From: Vallitalea guaymasensis
GTDB lineage: Bacteria; Bacillota; Clostridia; Lachnospirales; Vallitaleaceae
Direction: 5' to 3'
Assembly: GCF_018141425.1 (NCBI RefSeq)
Contig: NZ_CP058561.1
Span: 1,364,001 to 1,428,000, forward strand
DNA length: 64,000 bases
Below the pieces are notes generated by a model. The model was not told the origin of the DNA. It worked only from the letters and a program-made list of their open reading frames with translations, and made no database searches. Shown here piece after piece: positions 1-9,678 of this stretch. Made by a program: the position numbers and the translations under genes. Within the stretch, counting starts at the first letter, position 1. Every line of letters starts with the position of its first letter.

Positions 1-631
1 AAGGAGTCTTTCTTGCATCAAAAGCTATTAAGCTTAATCTATCGTATAAACCTTTAAATTTATAATACTCTTTATTTCTTACAAGAATTGTAGGACTAAA
101 ATCTGTTGCGACAATATAATTCTTTGTTTCCTTTAATAGTTTTTCAATAAGGTATCCTTTACCACTTGCAATATCTATAATGGGTTCATTGTCTTTTATT
201 TCCTCCACTATATAATCCATTTGAGCTTTCCAACCATTAATATAATCGTCATTGTATATTTTTTGAAAAGCACTTTCAAACATTCTAGAACTTGTAATAA
301 AATCTCTCTTCATTTCAAAGTAAGATGCTTTGTACCAATAATCAGCACCATTTAATTCATTCTCAGGCGAATTCATCAATTTTTTATAAACATCTGGATT
401 TTCTCTTAAATATTTTTCTAACCCACTTTCAGTCTTTTCCCATAAGTCGTTTCTAGATAAAGATGCAGTCAGAAATACTGCAATCTCATCTCTAATTTCG
501 TATTCTGCCTGACATGATGAACACTTTATGTCTGCATTAACTACCCTGTCCTTATTATCTTCTTTTATATGCCATTCTAATTCATTATGACATAAAGGAC
601 ATATAAGCATATCCATATATTGTTTATGCAT
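1..631 (-). CDS. SAM-dependent methyltransferase with N-terminal zinc-ribbon (partial, runs off left edge)
   Basis: The start is at 629-631, with GGAGG 8-9 bases upstream; the 3' end lies outside the window. The N-terminus carries two Cys-x-x-Cys pairs (CPLC near residue 11, CSSC near residue 37), as in Trm112/YbaR-type zinc ribbons fused to methyltransferases. A glycine-rich SAM motif (IDIASGKG) follows, then ATDFSP with the acidic ribose-binding residue. It probably methylates a small molecule or RNA; the substrate cannot be told. It is the left-most gene of the minus-strand cassette series. Confidence 0.75.
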   Translation of the reverse strand, partial: MHKQYMDMLICPLCHNELEWHIKEDNKDRVVNADIKCSSCQAEYEIRDEIAVFLTASLSRNDLWEKTESGLEKYLRENPDVYKKLMNSPENELNGADYWYKASYFEMKRDFITSSRMFESAFQKIYNDDYINGWKAQMDYIVEEIKDNEPIIDIASGKGYLIEKLLKETKNYIVATDFSPTILVRNKEYYKFKGLYDRLSLIAFDARKTP

Positions 632-648
632 TTTTTCATGCCTCCAAA

Positions 649-1104
649 TTATAATTTAATTAGCTTCTTCAGTTCATTATATAGTTGTTCCTTTAATCTA
701 TTTAACTCTTCCATAGATGGCTTTGTTTTTTCTGAATACATTTTGTTCTTATCAGTCCACCAAACTGGTCCTCTCACATTCTCCTCATCTTTTCTTCTAG
801 GAAATATATGCCAATGAAGATGAGCATCTCCATTACCTAATAACTCATAATTTAATTTTTGGGGTGTAAACGCATTATATACTGCTTCACCAACAATACT
901 CATTTCATACAAAAACTTCTCCTTAAAGTCCTTTTCTAAGAAATGTAATTCTGTACTATGTTCCTTACATAAAAACAAAGTATATCCTCTAAAAAATTGG
1001 TGATCACCAATAACAACATAACCTGTTTCCAGTTCTGCGACAAAATATGGATTTGTATTATCTTTTATCATCTTGATTCTGTCACATATCAAACAATCAT
1101 TCAT
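649..1104 (-). CDS. HIT family nucleotide hydrolase/transferase
   Basis: This 151-residue protein has the histidine triad HLHWH (H95, H97, H99) and an N-terminal CLIC pair (C4, C7), the usual layout of HIT hydrolases acting on nucleoside phosphoramidates or dinucleoside polyphosphates. The middle His is the expected nucleophile. Length and motif order match the family. It follows the downstream partial methyltransferase gene by only 17 bases, so the two may share a transcript. The exact substrate is unknown. Confidence 0.9.
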   Translation of the reverse strand: MNDCLICDRIKMIKDNTNPYFVAELETGYVVIGDHQFFRGYTLFLCKEHSTELHFLEKDFKEKFLYEMSIVGEAVYNAFTPQKLNYELLGNGDAHLHWHIFPRRKDEENVRGPVWWTDKNKMYSEKTKPSMEELNRLKEQLYNELKKLIKL

Positions 1105-1168
1105 TAATCTATTACCTCCTGTAGTTTAATTCATATTCCATATGATACATCTATATAATATTTGTTAT

Positions 1169-1846
1169 TTAACTTAAAGCTGATTGTTTGGTCTTATTTT
1201 CTTTTATCTCCATATATATAATTGTAAACATTATAGTCAAGTAATTTAATATAAGTACTCCAAAATACTGTACCATTATAATAAATCCTTTCTCCAAATA
1301 TTCCATTTTTATTGGAAGCAAATTTATTAGAGCCATCATAATGAGAACCCCAAAATACATCATTATATACTTTATAACCTTATTTATATTACTAAATACT
1401 ACTGAAACACTTACGGTAAAAACCTCAAGTTTTCTTTTATTATCAATTAAGTAAACTTGCCATACAAATACCAATAATGCCTGTACTATAATAGTTGATA
1501 TAATTGGTATAGTAAACAAAGAGACTATTATTAAGATAATAAACTGAATAGCATATACACATAAAATTTGCTTAATATCACTTAATGAATCTATTATAAA
1601 TTCTTTTAAATTTACAGTCTTGCCTGTAATATTTTGCATACTTATATAGATTATTACTAAAGATATCCATAGGTTTATGAATCCCTTAATAAGATTATAT
1701 ATGGTTTTTATTATTGTATAATTTAAATGATTGTAATCAGTTGTATAGATAATTTGATCGACAATAAATATCGTTGTAATTATAAGTACTAAGTAAATTA
1801 TTTCTTTCTTATTTTTTCTAAGAATATCTTTTGCTTGCTTATTCAT
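1169..1846 (-). CDS. Polytopic membrane protein, unknown function
   Basis: The start is taken at 1844-1846 because AAGGAG lies 8 bases upstream; a GTG three codons earlier would overlap that site. The protein is rich in Ile, Leu and Val with about six predicted membrane spans and a basic N-terminus. The layout resembles the small DUF-type integral membrane proteins common in clostridia. No catalytic motif is visible. The 64-base gap to the HIT gene holds AT-rich sequence with no convincing attC. Confidence 0.6.
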   Translation of the reverse strand: MNKQAKDILRKNKKEIIYLVLIITTIFIVDQIIYTTDYNHLNYTIIKTIYNLIKGFINLWISLVIIYISMQNITGKTVNLKEFIIDSLSDIKQILCVYAIQFIILIIVSLFTIPIISTIIVQALLVFVWQVYLIDNKRKLEVFTVSVSVVFSNINKVIKYIMMYFGVLIMMALINLLPIKMEYLEKGFIIMVQYFGVLILNYLTIMFTIIYMEIKENKTKQSALS

Positions 1847-1951
1847 TTTTAACACTCCTTAAAAATCTACCGCTCCCATCTCATTTTTCTATTCTAGTAA
1901 TGTACGTTGAGTACAGTAATATTATATTATTTATGTTGTCCATTAACTATC

Positions 1952-2605
1952 CTATACTAGTTTCAATTTCAAATCATTATCTATAAAATCTAATGTTTTA
2001 TCTAAAAAACTGTTCATTTCTTCTTTAGTTAAATATTTATATTCTCTATCTAGATTTTCAGATGGATTTTGATAGAATTCTGTTATATATTTTATTCTTT
2101 GTATTATTGCTCCTTTAGGATAATAGTCTAAATAATCAGGAAAATATTTAATATTTTGAAATACCCTAAAAAATATACTTTCTGGATTATCCCTGAAATA
2201 CAAATGATCCAAATCGTACCAATCTTCTTTTATTGTCCATATAAATTTTTTATCTGTTTTTAACCTTTGGTAATTAACATCCTCCTTTTGTTTCTTTGAA
2301 ACTAATTTCTTAAATTCAATATCGGTTAAAAGATGGGTATAGTATCCGAATAGAAATGACTTCTCTTTCCTATCATTCACTTCCTTATCTAAATATGCAT
2401 TATAGAACTTATCTGCAAATATATTCTTTTTCCCTTTATCACTCCAATGCGAAACTTCTGTAGGAGGTTCAAACTTACTCCAATCTTCGTTAGGCATTCC
2501 ACAATCAGGTCCGATATTTCCTACTAAAAAACTTTCTTCATCAAAATCATAACCTCTATTTAATAATCCTTCAGCAATTCTTATATGTAATCCCCATGTA
2601 GCCAT
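1952..2605 (-). CDS. Zinc-dependent phospholipase C-like protein
   Basis: The 217-residue protein begins with WGLHIRIAEGLL and continues with FLVGNIGPDCG, VSHW and GYYTHLLTDI. These His/Asp segments match the metal-binding pattern of the zinc-dependent phospholipase C/S1-P1 nuclease-like family (PF00882). In this family they coordinate zinc and cleave phosphodiesters; no signal peptide is seen, so this member is probably cytoplasmic. The downstream 18-base gap to the phosphoesterase gene suggests cotranscription. Confidence 0.65.
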   Translation of the reverse strand: MATWGLHIRIAEGLLNRGYDFDEESFLVGNIGPDCGMPNEDWSKFEPPTEVSHWSDKGKKNIFADKFYNAYLDKEVNDRKEKSFLFGYYTHLLTDIEFKKLVSKKQKEDVNYQRLKTDKKFIWTIKEDWYDLDHLYFRDNPESIFFRVFQNIKYFPDYLDYYPKGAIIQRIKYITEFYQNPSENLDREYKYLTKEEMNSFLDKTLDFIDNDLKLKLV

Positions 2606-2623
2606 AATCCATACCCCCTATTT

Positions 2624-3361
2624 TTATCTACTATATACAGCCGTTTTCAATTCTCTTATGTACGACTCCATCTTAGGTAAATTAGTTTTTCTTGCATGTT
2701 CTATTGATAATTCTATATTATAGGATACTCTTTGAAATTGAATTGAAAAATTTGATCTTATTTTATCATTCAGCTCACCCTCCATAATAACATATGAAGC
2801 CATTGTAATGTGATCACATGGATTACCAACACTTCCTACATTAAACAATATTCTACCTTTACCCATTGTTTCAATGAATGTGCTATGAATATCTCCATAT
2901 CCTACCATATCTGCCTTAATACTATCGGTTTCTATACTTTTTATCCTTGGAATATCAAACATTTCTTCCTTTTCTTCAATTGAACTATTTTTGAATATTC
3001 TCTTAAATACATTATGTGGATGAGCATGAAAAAGTCTTAAATATCTTCCACTTATATAAAAACCTATAACTTCAGGTAAATCTCGTAAATAATTTAATCT
3101 TTGTTTTCCGATTTGTTGCCTGTACCAACTAACATCTCCTGCTTTATCATTATTAGCTAAGTACTTGTCCCAATTTCCAGCTATAATAGTATCACATTTT
3201 TCTTTGCAAATATCTATCACTTCTAAAGAATTAGGACCTTTGCCAACCAAATCACCTAAACATATAACTTTTTCAATTGATCGTTTCTTAATATCTTTTA
3301 ATACTGATTCTAGAGCTGGTAAATTACCATGTATATCTGAAATTATAGCTATTTTTTGCAT
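2624..3361 (-). CDS. Calcineurin-like metallophosphoesterase (YfcE/MJ0936-like)
   Basis: The start at 3359-3361 is preferred: GGAGTT lies 5 bases upstream, and a start five codons earlier would overlap it. All metallophosphoesterase motifs are present in order: SDIHGN, GDLVGKGP, GNWD, HAHPHN, GDIHS and NVGSVG. This implies a two-metal phosphodiesterase or phosphatase. A second, divergent member is encoded at 8932-9648, so the array carries two paralogues. Confidence 0.85.
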   Translation of the reverse strand: MQKIAIISDIHGNLPALESVLKDIKKRSIEKVICLGDLVGKGPNSLEVIDICKEKCDTIIAGNWDKYLANNDKAGDVSWYRQQIGKQRLNYLRDLPEVIGFYISGRYLRLFHAHPHNVFKRIFKNSSIEEKEEMFDIPRIKSIETDSIKADMVGYGDIHSTFIETMGKGRILFNVGSVGNPCDHITMASYVIMEGELNDKIRSNFSIQFQRVSYNIELSIEHARKTNLPKMESYIRELKTAVYSR

Positions 3362-3407
3362 TATAACTCCTTCCATAACATACTACATTGCTTTATACTA
3401 TAAGTAA

Positions 3408-3872
3408 TTATTGCCTTGACCAATTCTGAATTTCTACAAAATTCCCTTCTGGATCTTTTGCATACACCACGGTTAGTAATCCAATTCCATCATAATCCTT
3501 TTTTACAATTTCTCCGATTTGAGATCCTCCATGCTTTAATAAATTCTCTAGCACTTCTTCAACTGAATCAACATGAAATGCAATATGAGTGAAGCCCTTG
3601 CAATTAATTGATTGTGTTCTTTCGTTCTTATCTTCTGGCTTATACTCAAATATCTCAAGTGTTGGACCCTCTTCACTTCCAGGAAGACGTAAATGTATAC
3701 CTGTCACCCTGACACCGTCTATTTCTGTCAGTCTATCAATCCATTCACCAGACAGATCTCTTTCTGGTAGAACTGGTTCGCAATTGAATACTTCACAGTA
3801 AAACTCTGCAAGTTTTTTCCAATCCTCCGCAATTATGTTAGTGTGGATGTATTTAATATTATTATCATTCAT
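3408..3872 (-). CDS. VOC/glyoxalase-bleomycin-resistance family protein
   Basis: The 154-residue protein has two beta-alpha-beta-beta-beta modules of the vicinal oxygen chelate fold: IHTNIIAEDWKKLAEFYCEVF at the start and FTHIAFHVDSVEEVLENL in the second half, ending in KDPEGNFVEIQ. Candidate metal ligands are H10, H99 or H103 and the C-terminal Glu. Family members are lyases, dioxygenases or drug-binding resistance proteins; the ligand cannot be assigned. An attC-like half box (ACATAAC, 3923-3929) lies just upstream of the start. Confidence 0.8.
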   Translation of the reverse strand: MNDNNIKYIHTNIIAEDWKKLAEFYCEVFNCEPVLPERDLSGEWIDRLTEIDGVRVTGIHLRLPGSEEGPTLEIFEYKPEDKNERTQSINCKGFTHIAFHVDSVEEVLENLLKHGGSQIGEIVKKDYDGIGLLTVVYAKDPEGNFVEIQNWSRQ

Positions 3873-3963
3873 AATTATTTTTTAATTCCCCTTTCAAATG
3901 TACTTATAATAATTATAATATCACATAACGTTTAGGTGTAAAATTTCTATATAGATGCTTCAT

Positions 3964-4621
3964 CTATCCTTTTATCCCATAGGAAATAAGTGTACACGAT
4001 GGCTTTAATATATACACTGAATCTTTATTATCTATTACATGGTCACATATACTTGAATGACCATCAGCAAAAAGTTCAGCTTCTCCTTTTGTAAGACCTC
4101 TATTAACAAGGTTAGTAGTCATTTTTTCTTTGTCCTCATTTAATAACCGTTTTTTCCAGTCCCATGCTGTAGTTATTTCGTTATATTCCTTAGTATGTTT
4201 ATCACTATCACCATAAGGATTGATAAATTTCACTCTATCATTAAGACGGACATCTACATTCTTCAACCCTAGTTCTTGCATATATATTGGTATCTTTATA
4301 CCAACTCTATAATCTCTACCACCATTATTTAATTCGTGCCTATACATTTTTCTGTATAATGATGTCATTCCAGTGCCTATATAATCAAAATCGCTAAAAT
4401 ATTGGATGGTCTTTTCAATCTCTAAATCACCTTCCATACAGATTACCATACCACCTTCTGTAACTGAATTGATTATTTTACCGAGGATGTCTTTGGCATT
4501 AGGAAGGTTTATCAATCTTCCATACTTTGTCTACAAGAAATTTAATATAATCATCATTACACCATCCACTACGGATGGATTTTAAAAACTCTAACTTATT
4601 ATTCCAATAAGAGTCATTCAT
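3964..4621 (-). pseudogene. SAM methyltransferase pseudogene with internal deletion, paralogue of 61076-61966
   Basis: The start at 4619-4621 opens MNDSYWNNKLEFLKS, almost the same as the start of the intact methyltransferase at 61076-61966. After about 38 codons the frame meets a TAA, and the sequence jumps to the part equivalent to codons near HIPNAKSIL of the intact copy, shifted in frame. About 80-90 codons holding the glycine-rich SAM motif are missing. The remaining C-terminal 180 codons stay open and are closely similar. The junction has a few bases of microhomology (CCT). The protein cannot bind SAM, so this is a relic. Confidence 0.85.
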
Positions 4622-4667
4622 GCTCTACCTCCAGTAACTATGTTCAATTGCTGTTCCAACATCTCTA

Positions 4668-6290
4668 CTAATTTTTCTCATCTTCAGTTAAACATTGTAT
4701 ACCTATCAATAAATTATCTTCGCTATTATTGATAGTATATTTTCTATTATTTCTATACTCTATTAATGGTATGTTTGTTATATTATACCATTCTTTAATT
4801 AGATTTGTTGCATCATCTTTTTGTAACATAGTATTATCTGTTTGAATTATTGCAATCAGATAAGGTGAAATTTTATTATCCCAATCTACCTCTTCTATAT
4901 TATTAATTATTATTGTTATATTAATTATTTGCTCCGAATTGTAAACACAAATAAACTGAATGTGCTCCTCTTTATCTAAATATATACTTGAATATGTTTT
5001 CTCTTCTACATTCAAACCATCGGGAATATATAGCCCATTTTCCATTAGATTATTATGCAAGTTTTGAAGAAAAGCTTCTGGTTCATCATGAAGCGGTAAT
5101 TGATTATATAAACTAGTCAAACCTTTCTCTATACCATTATAATTGTTAATATTAATATATGGTACCACAAGTACTATGCTTGTATAAATAAATACTATAA
5201 TTACTAAAATCAATGATGATATAATTATATTTTTAGATACCTTATTTGATAAGGAAAATTTCCATGTTATCGGATAATTTATAGTTGGTATATCTTTTAT
5301 ATCGCCTAATTTATTTTTGTCCTTTGAATTAAACTTGATTGTGTTTAACAACTTATCAAATTTTTTTTGGATCTTCTCATCAGGTAGTTTTTCAAGAACC
5401 CACTCATATAAGCATAATAATTGAATATATCCTGACTTCTTATTTTTCTTTCTTATATGTTTGTTAAATAATGCTTCTTCAATGTTATTTATATGAAGTA
5501 ATACATCATTAAAATCAGACTGCTCACCAGTATGTTTATAACTATATGTAAAAATTCTAGTCAATATATTTTCTATATTTATTATATAAAATCCATTTTT
5601 ATCGTTTTCAGTAAGGTTATTTCTCAATTTAGTAACATTAGTCAATATATTTCCTAAGTAAGATATATCACTGGTTATATTATAAGCTTTAAACATTAAA
5701 TTACATCTACATATTTCATAATTATAGTAATCAGTATAGCTACTATCATTTTTTACTAATTCAATCATTTCATCAATATTATTTAATATAGTTTTAAATA
5801 AATCTATATTACTATACTCATATGTTTTTTTATATAAATCCAATAGATTTTCTGCTTTCATGAAATAATAATTGATTCTATGCTCTCTAGTTAAATTAGG
5901 ATTTCTTAAACCGTCTTCAATCTGTTTAAGTATTTTATTTGTACCTTCCATATTAAAATTATTTATATTTGTCTTGTGTTCAATAATTGTCTTATAGTAA
6001 TCATAAGTTACTCTTGTATGAATATCCTCTTTATTATATTTTTTACTAATAATGTTATATGCTTTTGAATATTTATTATTACTAATTAAGTATAATAGGT
6101 AGCTACTATTATTAGATATCATCTTTATATATAAAATGCCTATGTAAACTAAATAACATCCAATAATTGCTAAGCTTGTAATACATAATACTTTTAATAT
6201 CTGTAGTGTAAGTGTAAAATCAGAGTAAAATCCTAGTATAATTAACAAACATAAATATACAAGTATTTTCACTTTTTTGGGTCTTCTCAT
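4668..6290 (-). CDS. Large membrane-anchored protein, unknown function
   Basis: The 540-residue protein has two hydrophobic segments in the first 55 residues and a further one near residues 350-380 (IIISSLILVIIVFIYTSIVL). The intervening ~300 residues are helical and rich in Asn, Lys, Tyr and Ile, with spacing that could be TPR-like but is too diverged to call. The C-terminal ~150 residues would be extracellular. I do not recognise the family. It is one of the longest genes in the array. Confidence 0.6.
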   Translation of the reverse strand: MRRPKKVKILVYLCLLIILGFYSDFTLTLQILKVLCITSLAIIGCYLVYIGILYIKMISNNSSYLLYLISNNKYSKAYNIISKKYNKEDIHTRVTYDYYKTIIEHKTNINNFNMEGTNKILKQIEDGLRNPNLTREHRINYYFMKAENLLDLYKKTYEYSNIDLFKTILNNIDEMIELVKNDSSYTDYYNYEICRCNLMFKAYNITSDISYLGNILTNVTKLRNNLTENDKNGFYIINIENILTRIFTYSYKHTGEQSDFNDVLLHINNIEEALFNKHIRKKNKKSGYIQLLCLYEWVLEKLPDEKIQKKFDKLLNTIKFNSKDKNKLGDIKDIPTINYPITWKFSLSNKVSKNIIISSLILVIIVFIYTSIVLVVPYININNYNGIEKGLTSLYNQLPLHDEPEAFLQNLHNNLMENGLYIPDGLNVEEKTYSSIYLDKEEHIQFICVYNSEQIINITIIINNIEEVDWDNKISPYLIAIIQTDNTMLQKDDATNLIKEWYNITNIPLIEYRNNRKYTINNSEDNLLIGIQCLTEDEKN

Positions 6291-6392
6291 TTAATCAAAT
6301 CCTTATTTGGGTAATGAAACTTATTTTAATAATCTTAGTAGCCTCTTTGATATGTAAATTAGATTATTTTAACATAATCTATATTTATTCAA

Positions 6393-6791
6393 TTAAAAAT
6401 CGTCTATAATTTCTACAACTTCAATCCTTCCATTAATTAGAATTTCAGGAAGCTCATTATAAACATTACCATTCCAATATTGTCTAGCTTCTTCTATCTT
6501 TTTTGAAAAACTAACTCCATTCTCTTTTGGTAATAGATTGCCATCACCTTCAAAATAATTACCTACTACTTGAAGTTTAACAATCTGCAAGACTTTGCGA
6601 TTATATGAGTCAAATATTTCTTTCCATTTCAAAACATCTTCATAGCTTTTGGCTGCATATAGACATGATAATCGTGAAGGATATTCTGGATGTTCTTCTA
6701 ATCTTACCATCTCAACAATAACTTCTCTTATTGCTCTCATTGTTTGATCCATATATTTAATAGCAACATCCGCATCTTCTTTATGTAGCAT
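6393..6791 (-). CDS. DUF2441-like protein, probably N-terminally truncated
   Basis: The 132-residue protein contains [20 protein letters not shown] and [17 protein letters not shown], then an ARQYWNG stretch and a C-terminal [10 protein letters not shown] strand. I associate this pattern with DUF2441, whose function is not known. The usual first strand and the first ~25 residues of that family seem absent: the reading frame upstream is closed by the TAA that ends the next gene. An ancestral deletion may have removed the 5' end together with any attC. Confidence 0.45.
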   Translation of the reverse strand: MLHKEDADVAIKYMDQTMRAIREVIVEMVRLEEHPEYPSRLSCLYAAKSYEDVLKWKEIFDSYNRKVLQIVKLQVVGNYFEGDGNLLPKENGVSFSKKIEEARQYWNGNVYNELPEILINGRIEVVEIIDDF

Positions 6792-6815
6792 GAGTCCATC
6801 ATTAGTATAATTTCT

Positions 6816-7133
6816 TTATATTGATTCATTATTCCACTTATCTAACCATTCTTTTTCACCTAATTCCTTTAGTTGATATTGATTAAGAATCAAGTCTTGA
6901 CCAAGCTTCATCCAGCTTTCCGAAAACTTCTTGAATCTACTACAAGGAAAAGACTTACACTCATAACAATAATTATGGTTCTTTTTTTCTTTACAACATA
7001 CATAGATTCCTTTACACTTTCTATGCTTACAGTGTTCTTCAGCTCCTAAGCAAGGATTTTTCTCTCTTAGATATCTTGAGCATTCCCCACAATAAATGCC
7101 ACACGGAGGTATGAATCCATTATATTTTTTCAT
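6816..7133 (-). CDS. Cys-rich DUF3795 family protein
   Basis: The start at 7131-7133 has GGGAG ten bases upstream; an ATG seven codons earlier lacks a good site. The protein carries CGIYCGEC, then CLG, CKHRKCKG, VCCKEK, CYECKSFPC: a dense cysteine pattern typical of DUF3795, which probably binds zinc or an iron-sulfur cluster. Its biochemical role is unknown. The downstream gene starts only 24 bases after its stop. Confidence 0.75.
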   Translation of the reverse strand: MKKYNGFIPPCGIYCGECSRYLREKNPCLGAEEHCKHRKCKGIYVCCKEKKNHNYCYECKSFPCSRFKKFSESWMKLGQDLILNQYQLKELGEKEWLDKWNNESI

Positions 7134-7216
7134 GTAAATAATTTCTCCCTTCATAATAGGTATAAAAGAATAATTACTGATTAATTAACGTAAATTTCAA
7201 GTATAATATATTTTTT

Positions 7217-8167
7217 TTAATACAACTCTAAACCCTTTAATATCTCTAAAGTAATCTCTTTAGCTTTTGATCCAGTTGCATTATCATCTGCTACAATATT
7301 GGTGGCGAAATAAAATGTTTTATCATCTCGTTGTATGGTTCCAACAAACCAACCAATCTTAGAATAACCTGCTGTCCCTGTTTTTCCAGATAATATATAT
7401 TCATCTGTTGATTCTAATGTAATTATATCCCTTACTATAGTCATATTTTTTTTACTAAACGGAAGATTATCATGATATAAATTATATAATAAATCTACTT
7501 GTTCTCGGGCACTAACTTCAAAAGATGATGTTAACCAAAACTTAGTTATTCCACCTGATATATCCTTATTACCATAATCTAGCATATCTAAATATTTTTG
7601 CATTTGTTCTACCCCTACTTCAGAAGCTAGTCTTTCATAGTACCAAACTACGGAATTAGCTATTGCACTAGCTAAAGTGTGGTCTTGATTCCATGATTCA
7701 AAAGGGTATTTCTTTCCATCCCATTTATACACGTGTTCCTTGCCTTCAATAACACCTGTTTCAAGTCCAATAAGTGAATTTAATATCTTAAATGTTGAGC
7801 AAGGAGATATACGTTCATTAACTTGTTCTTTATTATAGATTAGATAGTTTGTTGATATCTCATCATACATAACAAAGCAACCATCATAGTTTTCAAAGAA
7901 CTTATCATACGATTCAATAATAATATTAGTTGAGTCTTTATTTTTATCCATTAGACTTTTTGATGCAATTTCACCCTTATCAGAATCAATATTACTTTCA
8001 CTTGGTCCTTTGTTTTCATCTATCAAAGTACTAGCAACATCTTCACTATCATTAGAATCAATACTATTATCACTTGATTCAATTTTATTATCCTCTAAGT
8101 TACTTGAACATGCCGTTAGTATACTGATTATTATTAACGTTAAAAAAACTAATTTCCTAATGTTCAT
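7217..8167 (-). CDS. Class D (OXA-type) beta-lactamase, lipoprotein
   Basis: A lipoprotein signal ends in LTAC (C20), followed by a ~65-residue acidic, Ser/Asp-rich linker and a class D beta-lactamase domain. All motifs are seen: S124-T-F-K127 (acylation Ser and carboxylatable Lys), S172-V-V174, Y198-G-N200 and K262-T-G264. Family members hydrolyse penicillins and sometimes oxacillin or carbapenems; the spectrum cannot be told here. The lipid anchor would hold the enzyme on the outer face of a Gram-positive membrane. The kinase-like gene upstream is 24 bases away. A resistance gene fits the cassette setting. Confidence 0.93.
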   Translation of the reverse strand: MNIRKLVFLTLIIISILTACSSNLEDNKIESSDNSIDSNDSEDVASTLIDENKGPSESNIDSDKGEIASKSLMDKNKDSTNIIIESYDKFFENYDGCFVMYDEISTNYLIYNKEQVNERISPCSTFKILNSLIGLETGVIEGKEHVYKWDGKKYPFESWNQDHTLASAIANSVVWYYERLASEVGVEQMQKYLDMLDYGNKDISGGITKFWLTSSFEVSAREQVDLLYNLYHDNLPFSKKNMTIVRDIITLESTDEYILSGKTGTAGYSKIGWFVGTIQRDDKTFYFATNIVADDNATGSKAKEITLEILKGLELY

Positions 8168-8191
8168 TTCTCTAATCCTCCACCATTGAAA

Positions 8192-8743
8192 TCATAAATC
8201 AAATCGTTCTTTTATCATTTTAGCAACAAGTTCTGCCGAAATATTGGAGTTATCAATTTTAAAATAGTTGTCAAACTGAACTTCACCATCATTACTAACA
8301 CAACGATATTTACTATCATCATTGATTAGTCTTTGATTAGATATTTCAATATCCCGTTTTGAAGCCTTATGTCTTAAACGATTTTCAGTAATATTTCTTT
8401 GCAATCTTATTTCTTGAGATGCAACTATTTCCACATAATAAACGTCAGCACCATTCTTTTTAAAGATATTAGTTACATGCTCAACATAATCCCAATCTGA
8501 TTTTTGGTCAAAAGCCCACATATATGTAAATATCAATCCGTAATTATCTGATGCAGCAAATTCTTCAAATATAATTTCTCTTAATCTACTTATTGATTTC
8601 CCATGAAAATAGCCGAATACTTCAATAACTGGTTCAATAGTCATATGATTATGGAACAAACGTAAATCTGTAATTTTCATAAGTTCTTGTCCAACTGTCA
8701 TTTTTCCTACAGCTGCGTCACCAATTAAAAACACTAACTTCAT
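8192..8743 (-). CDS. P-loop kinase-like protein (shikimate kinase/AAA type)
   Basis: A Walker A variant, GDAAVGKMT, sits at residues 8-16 after a hydrophobic strand. A Walker B-like LIFTYMWAFD follows, and a LID-like basic stretch RLQRNITENRLRHKASKRD. This is the layout of small-molecule kinases of the AAA_18/shikimate-kinase fold. Length (183 residues) fits. The substrate is unknown. It lies just upstream of the beta-lactamase gene and may be cotranscribed with it. Confidence 0.7.
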   Translation of the reverse strand: MKLVFLIGDAAVGKMTVGQELMKITDLRLFHNHMTIEPVIEVFGYFHGKSISRLREIIFEEFAASDNYGLIFTYMWAFDQKSDWDYVEHVTNIFKKNGADVYYVEIVASQEIRLQRNITENRLRHKASKRDIEISNQRLINDDSKYRCVSNDGEVQFDNYFKIDNSNISAELVAKMIKERFDL

Positions 8744-8931
8744 TAAAATTCCCCCTTAAATTCAAAGTTTTACATAATTGATAAATGCATATACTAAATT
8801 TTACAGAAAACTTATGAATCTAGTATTATTATTTTAGAATTAATTTAGTATATTTCTAAGATTATATTATAAAAATATTTATTAGTCAAAAATAATGAAT
8901 TATTTATCAAAACATATACCATTACACTACA

Positions 8932-9648
8932 CTAATCGCTTGTTTTCATAAACTTTTCAAACAACTCTATATTTGGTAGACCCTTCTCTTTTGCTAAATC
9001 CATAGCAACTTGATGGTCATAATCTAACTTCCTAAATTCTACATTAACATTATTTTCAAATTCTATAATAGCATATGATGCTCTACTATCCCCATAGCAA
9101 TTACAAAACCCTACTGTTCCTGGGTTAATAATAATTTTATTAAATACTTTTCTGACATATGGTTGATGAATATGTCCTGATAAAATAATATCCTCTGTTA
9201 CACCATCCAAAATTTCTTTTAATTCATCCTCAGTTGCTTCTGGTAATAGGTCTTCATCTACTTTTCTAGGAGAACCATGTACACACAATATGTTATATTT
9301 ACCTATCACTAAGGTTTGTTTTTCTGGTAATTTTTTAATTGATTCTATATCTTTATCTGTTAAACTATCTAAAATATAATTATAATTATTATAAAGATAC
9401 TTTTCCATCACTGTTTTAGGTTGCCATTTCTCTAGATTCTCGTCAAACCATGTATCTGTATTACCTTTAATCCATACCATTGGTTTAATCTTTAGTAATT
9501 TATCAAAAACACCTTTTGGATCAGGTCCCTTTGATACCAAATCCCCAAGAAATATTACCCCTTCAACATTTTGAATATTGATATCATCTATGACTCTATC
9601 AAATGCTACAGAATTGCCATGAATATCCGAAATTACTGCTATCCTCAT
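8932..9648 (-). CDS. Calcineurin-like metallophosphoesterase
   Basis: Motifs SDIHGN (8-13), GDLVSKGP, GNTD, HGSPR, SGHIHQP and NPGTVG are all in order, as in YfcE/MJ0936 phosphodiesterases. It is a diverged paralogue of 2624-3361. The 188-base gap to the next gene downstream is very AT-rich; at 8840-8893 it holds an imperfect palindrome whose right arm ends AAATATTTATTAGTC, which may be an eroded attC. Confidence 0.85.
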   Translation of the reverse strand: MRIAVISDIHGNSVAFDRVIDDINIQNVEGVIFLGDLVSKGPDPKGVFDKLLKIKPMVWIKGNTDTWFDENLEKWQPKTVMEKYLYNNYNYILDSLTDKDIESIKKLPEKQTLVIGKYNILCVHGSPRKVDEDLLPEATEDELKEILDGVTEDIILSGHIHQPYVRKVFNKIIINPGTVGFCNCYGDSRASYAIIEFENNVNVEFRKLDYDHQVAMDLAKEKGLPNIELFEKFMKTSD

Positions 9649-9678
9649 GGTATATTATTCCCCACTTTCTTTACATCA

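Noticed and set aside
3964-4515. An intact 183-residue protein started at TTG 4515
   Set aside because: The sequence upstream matches the beginning of the paralogue in another frame, and the SAM-binding region is deleted; it is a pseudogene.
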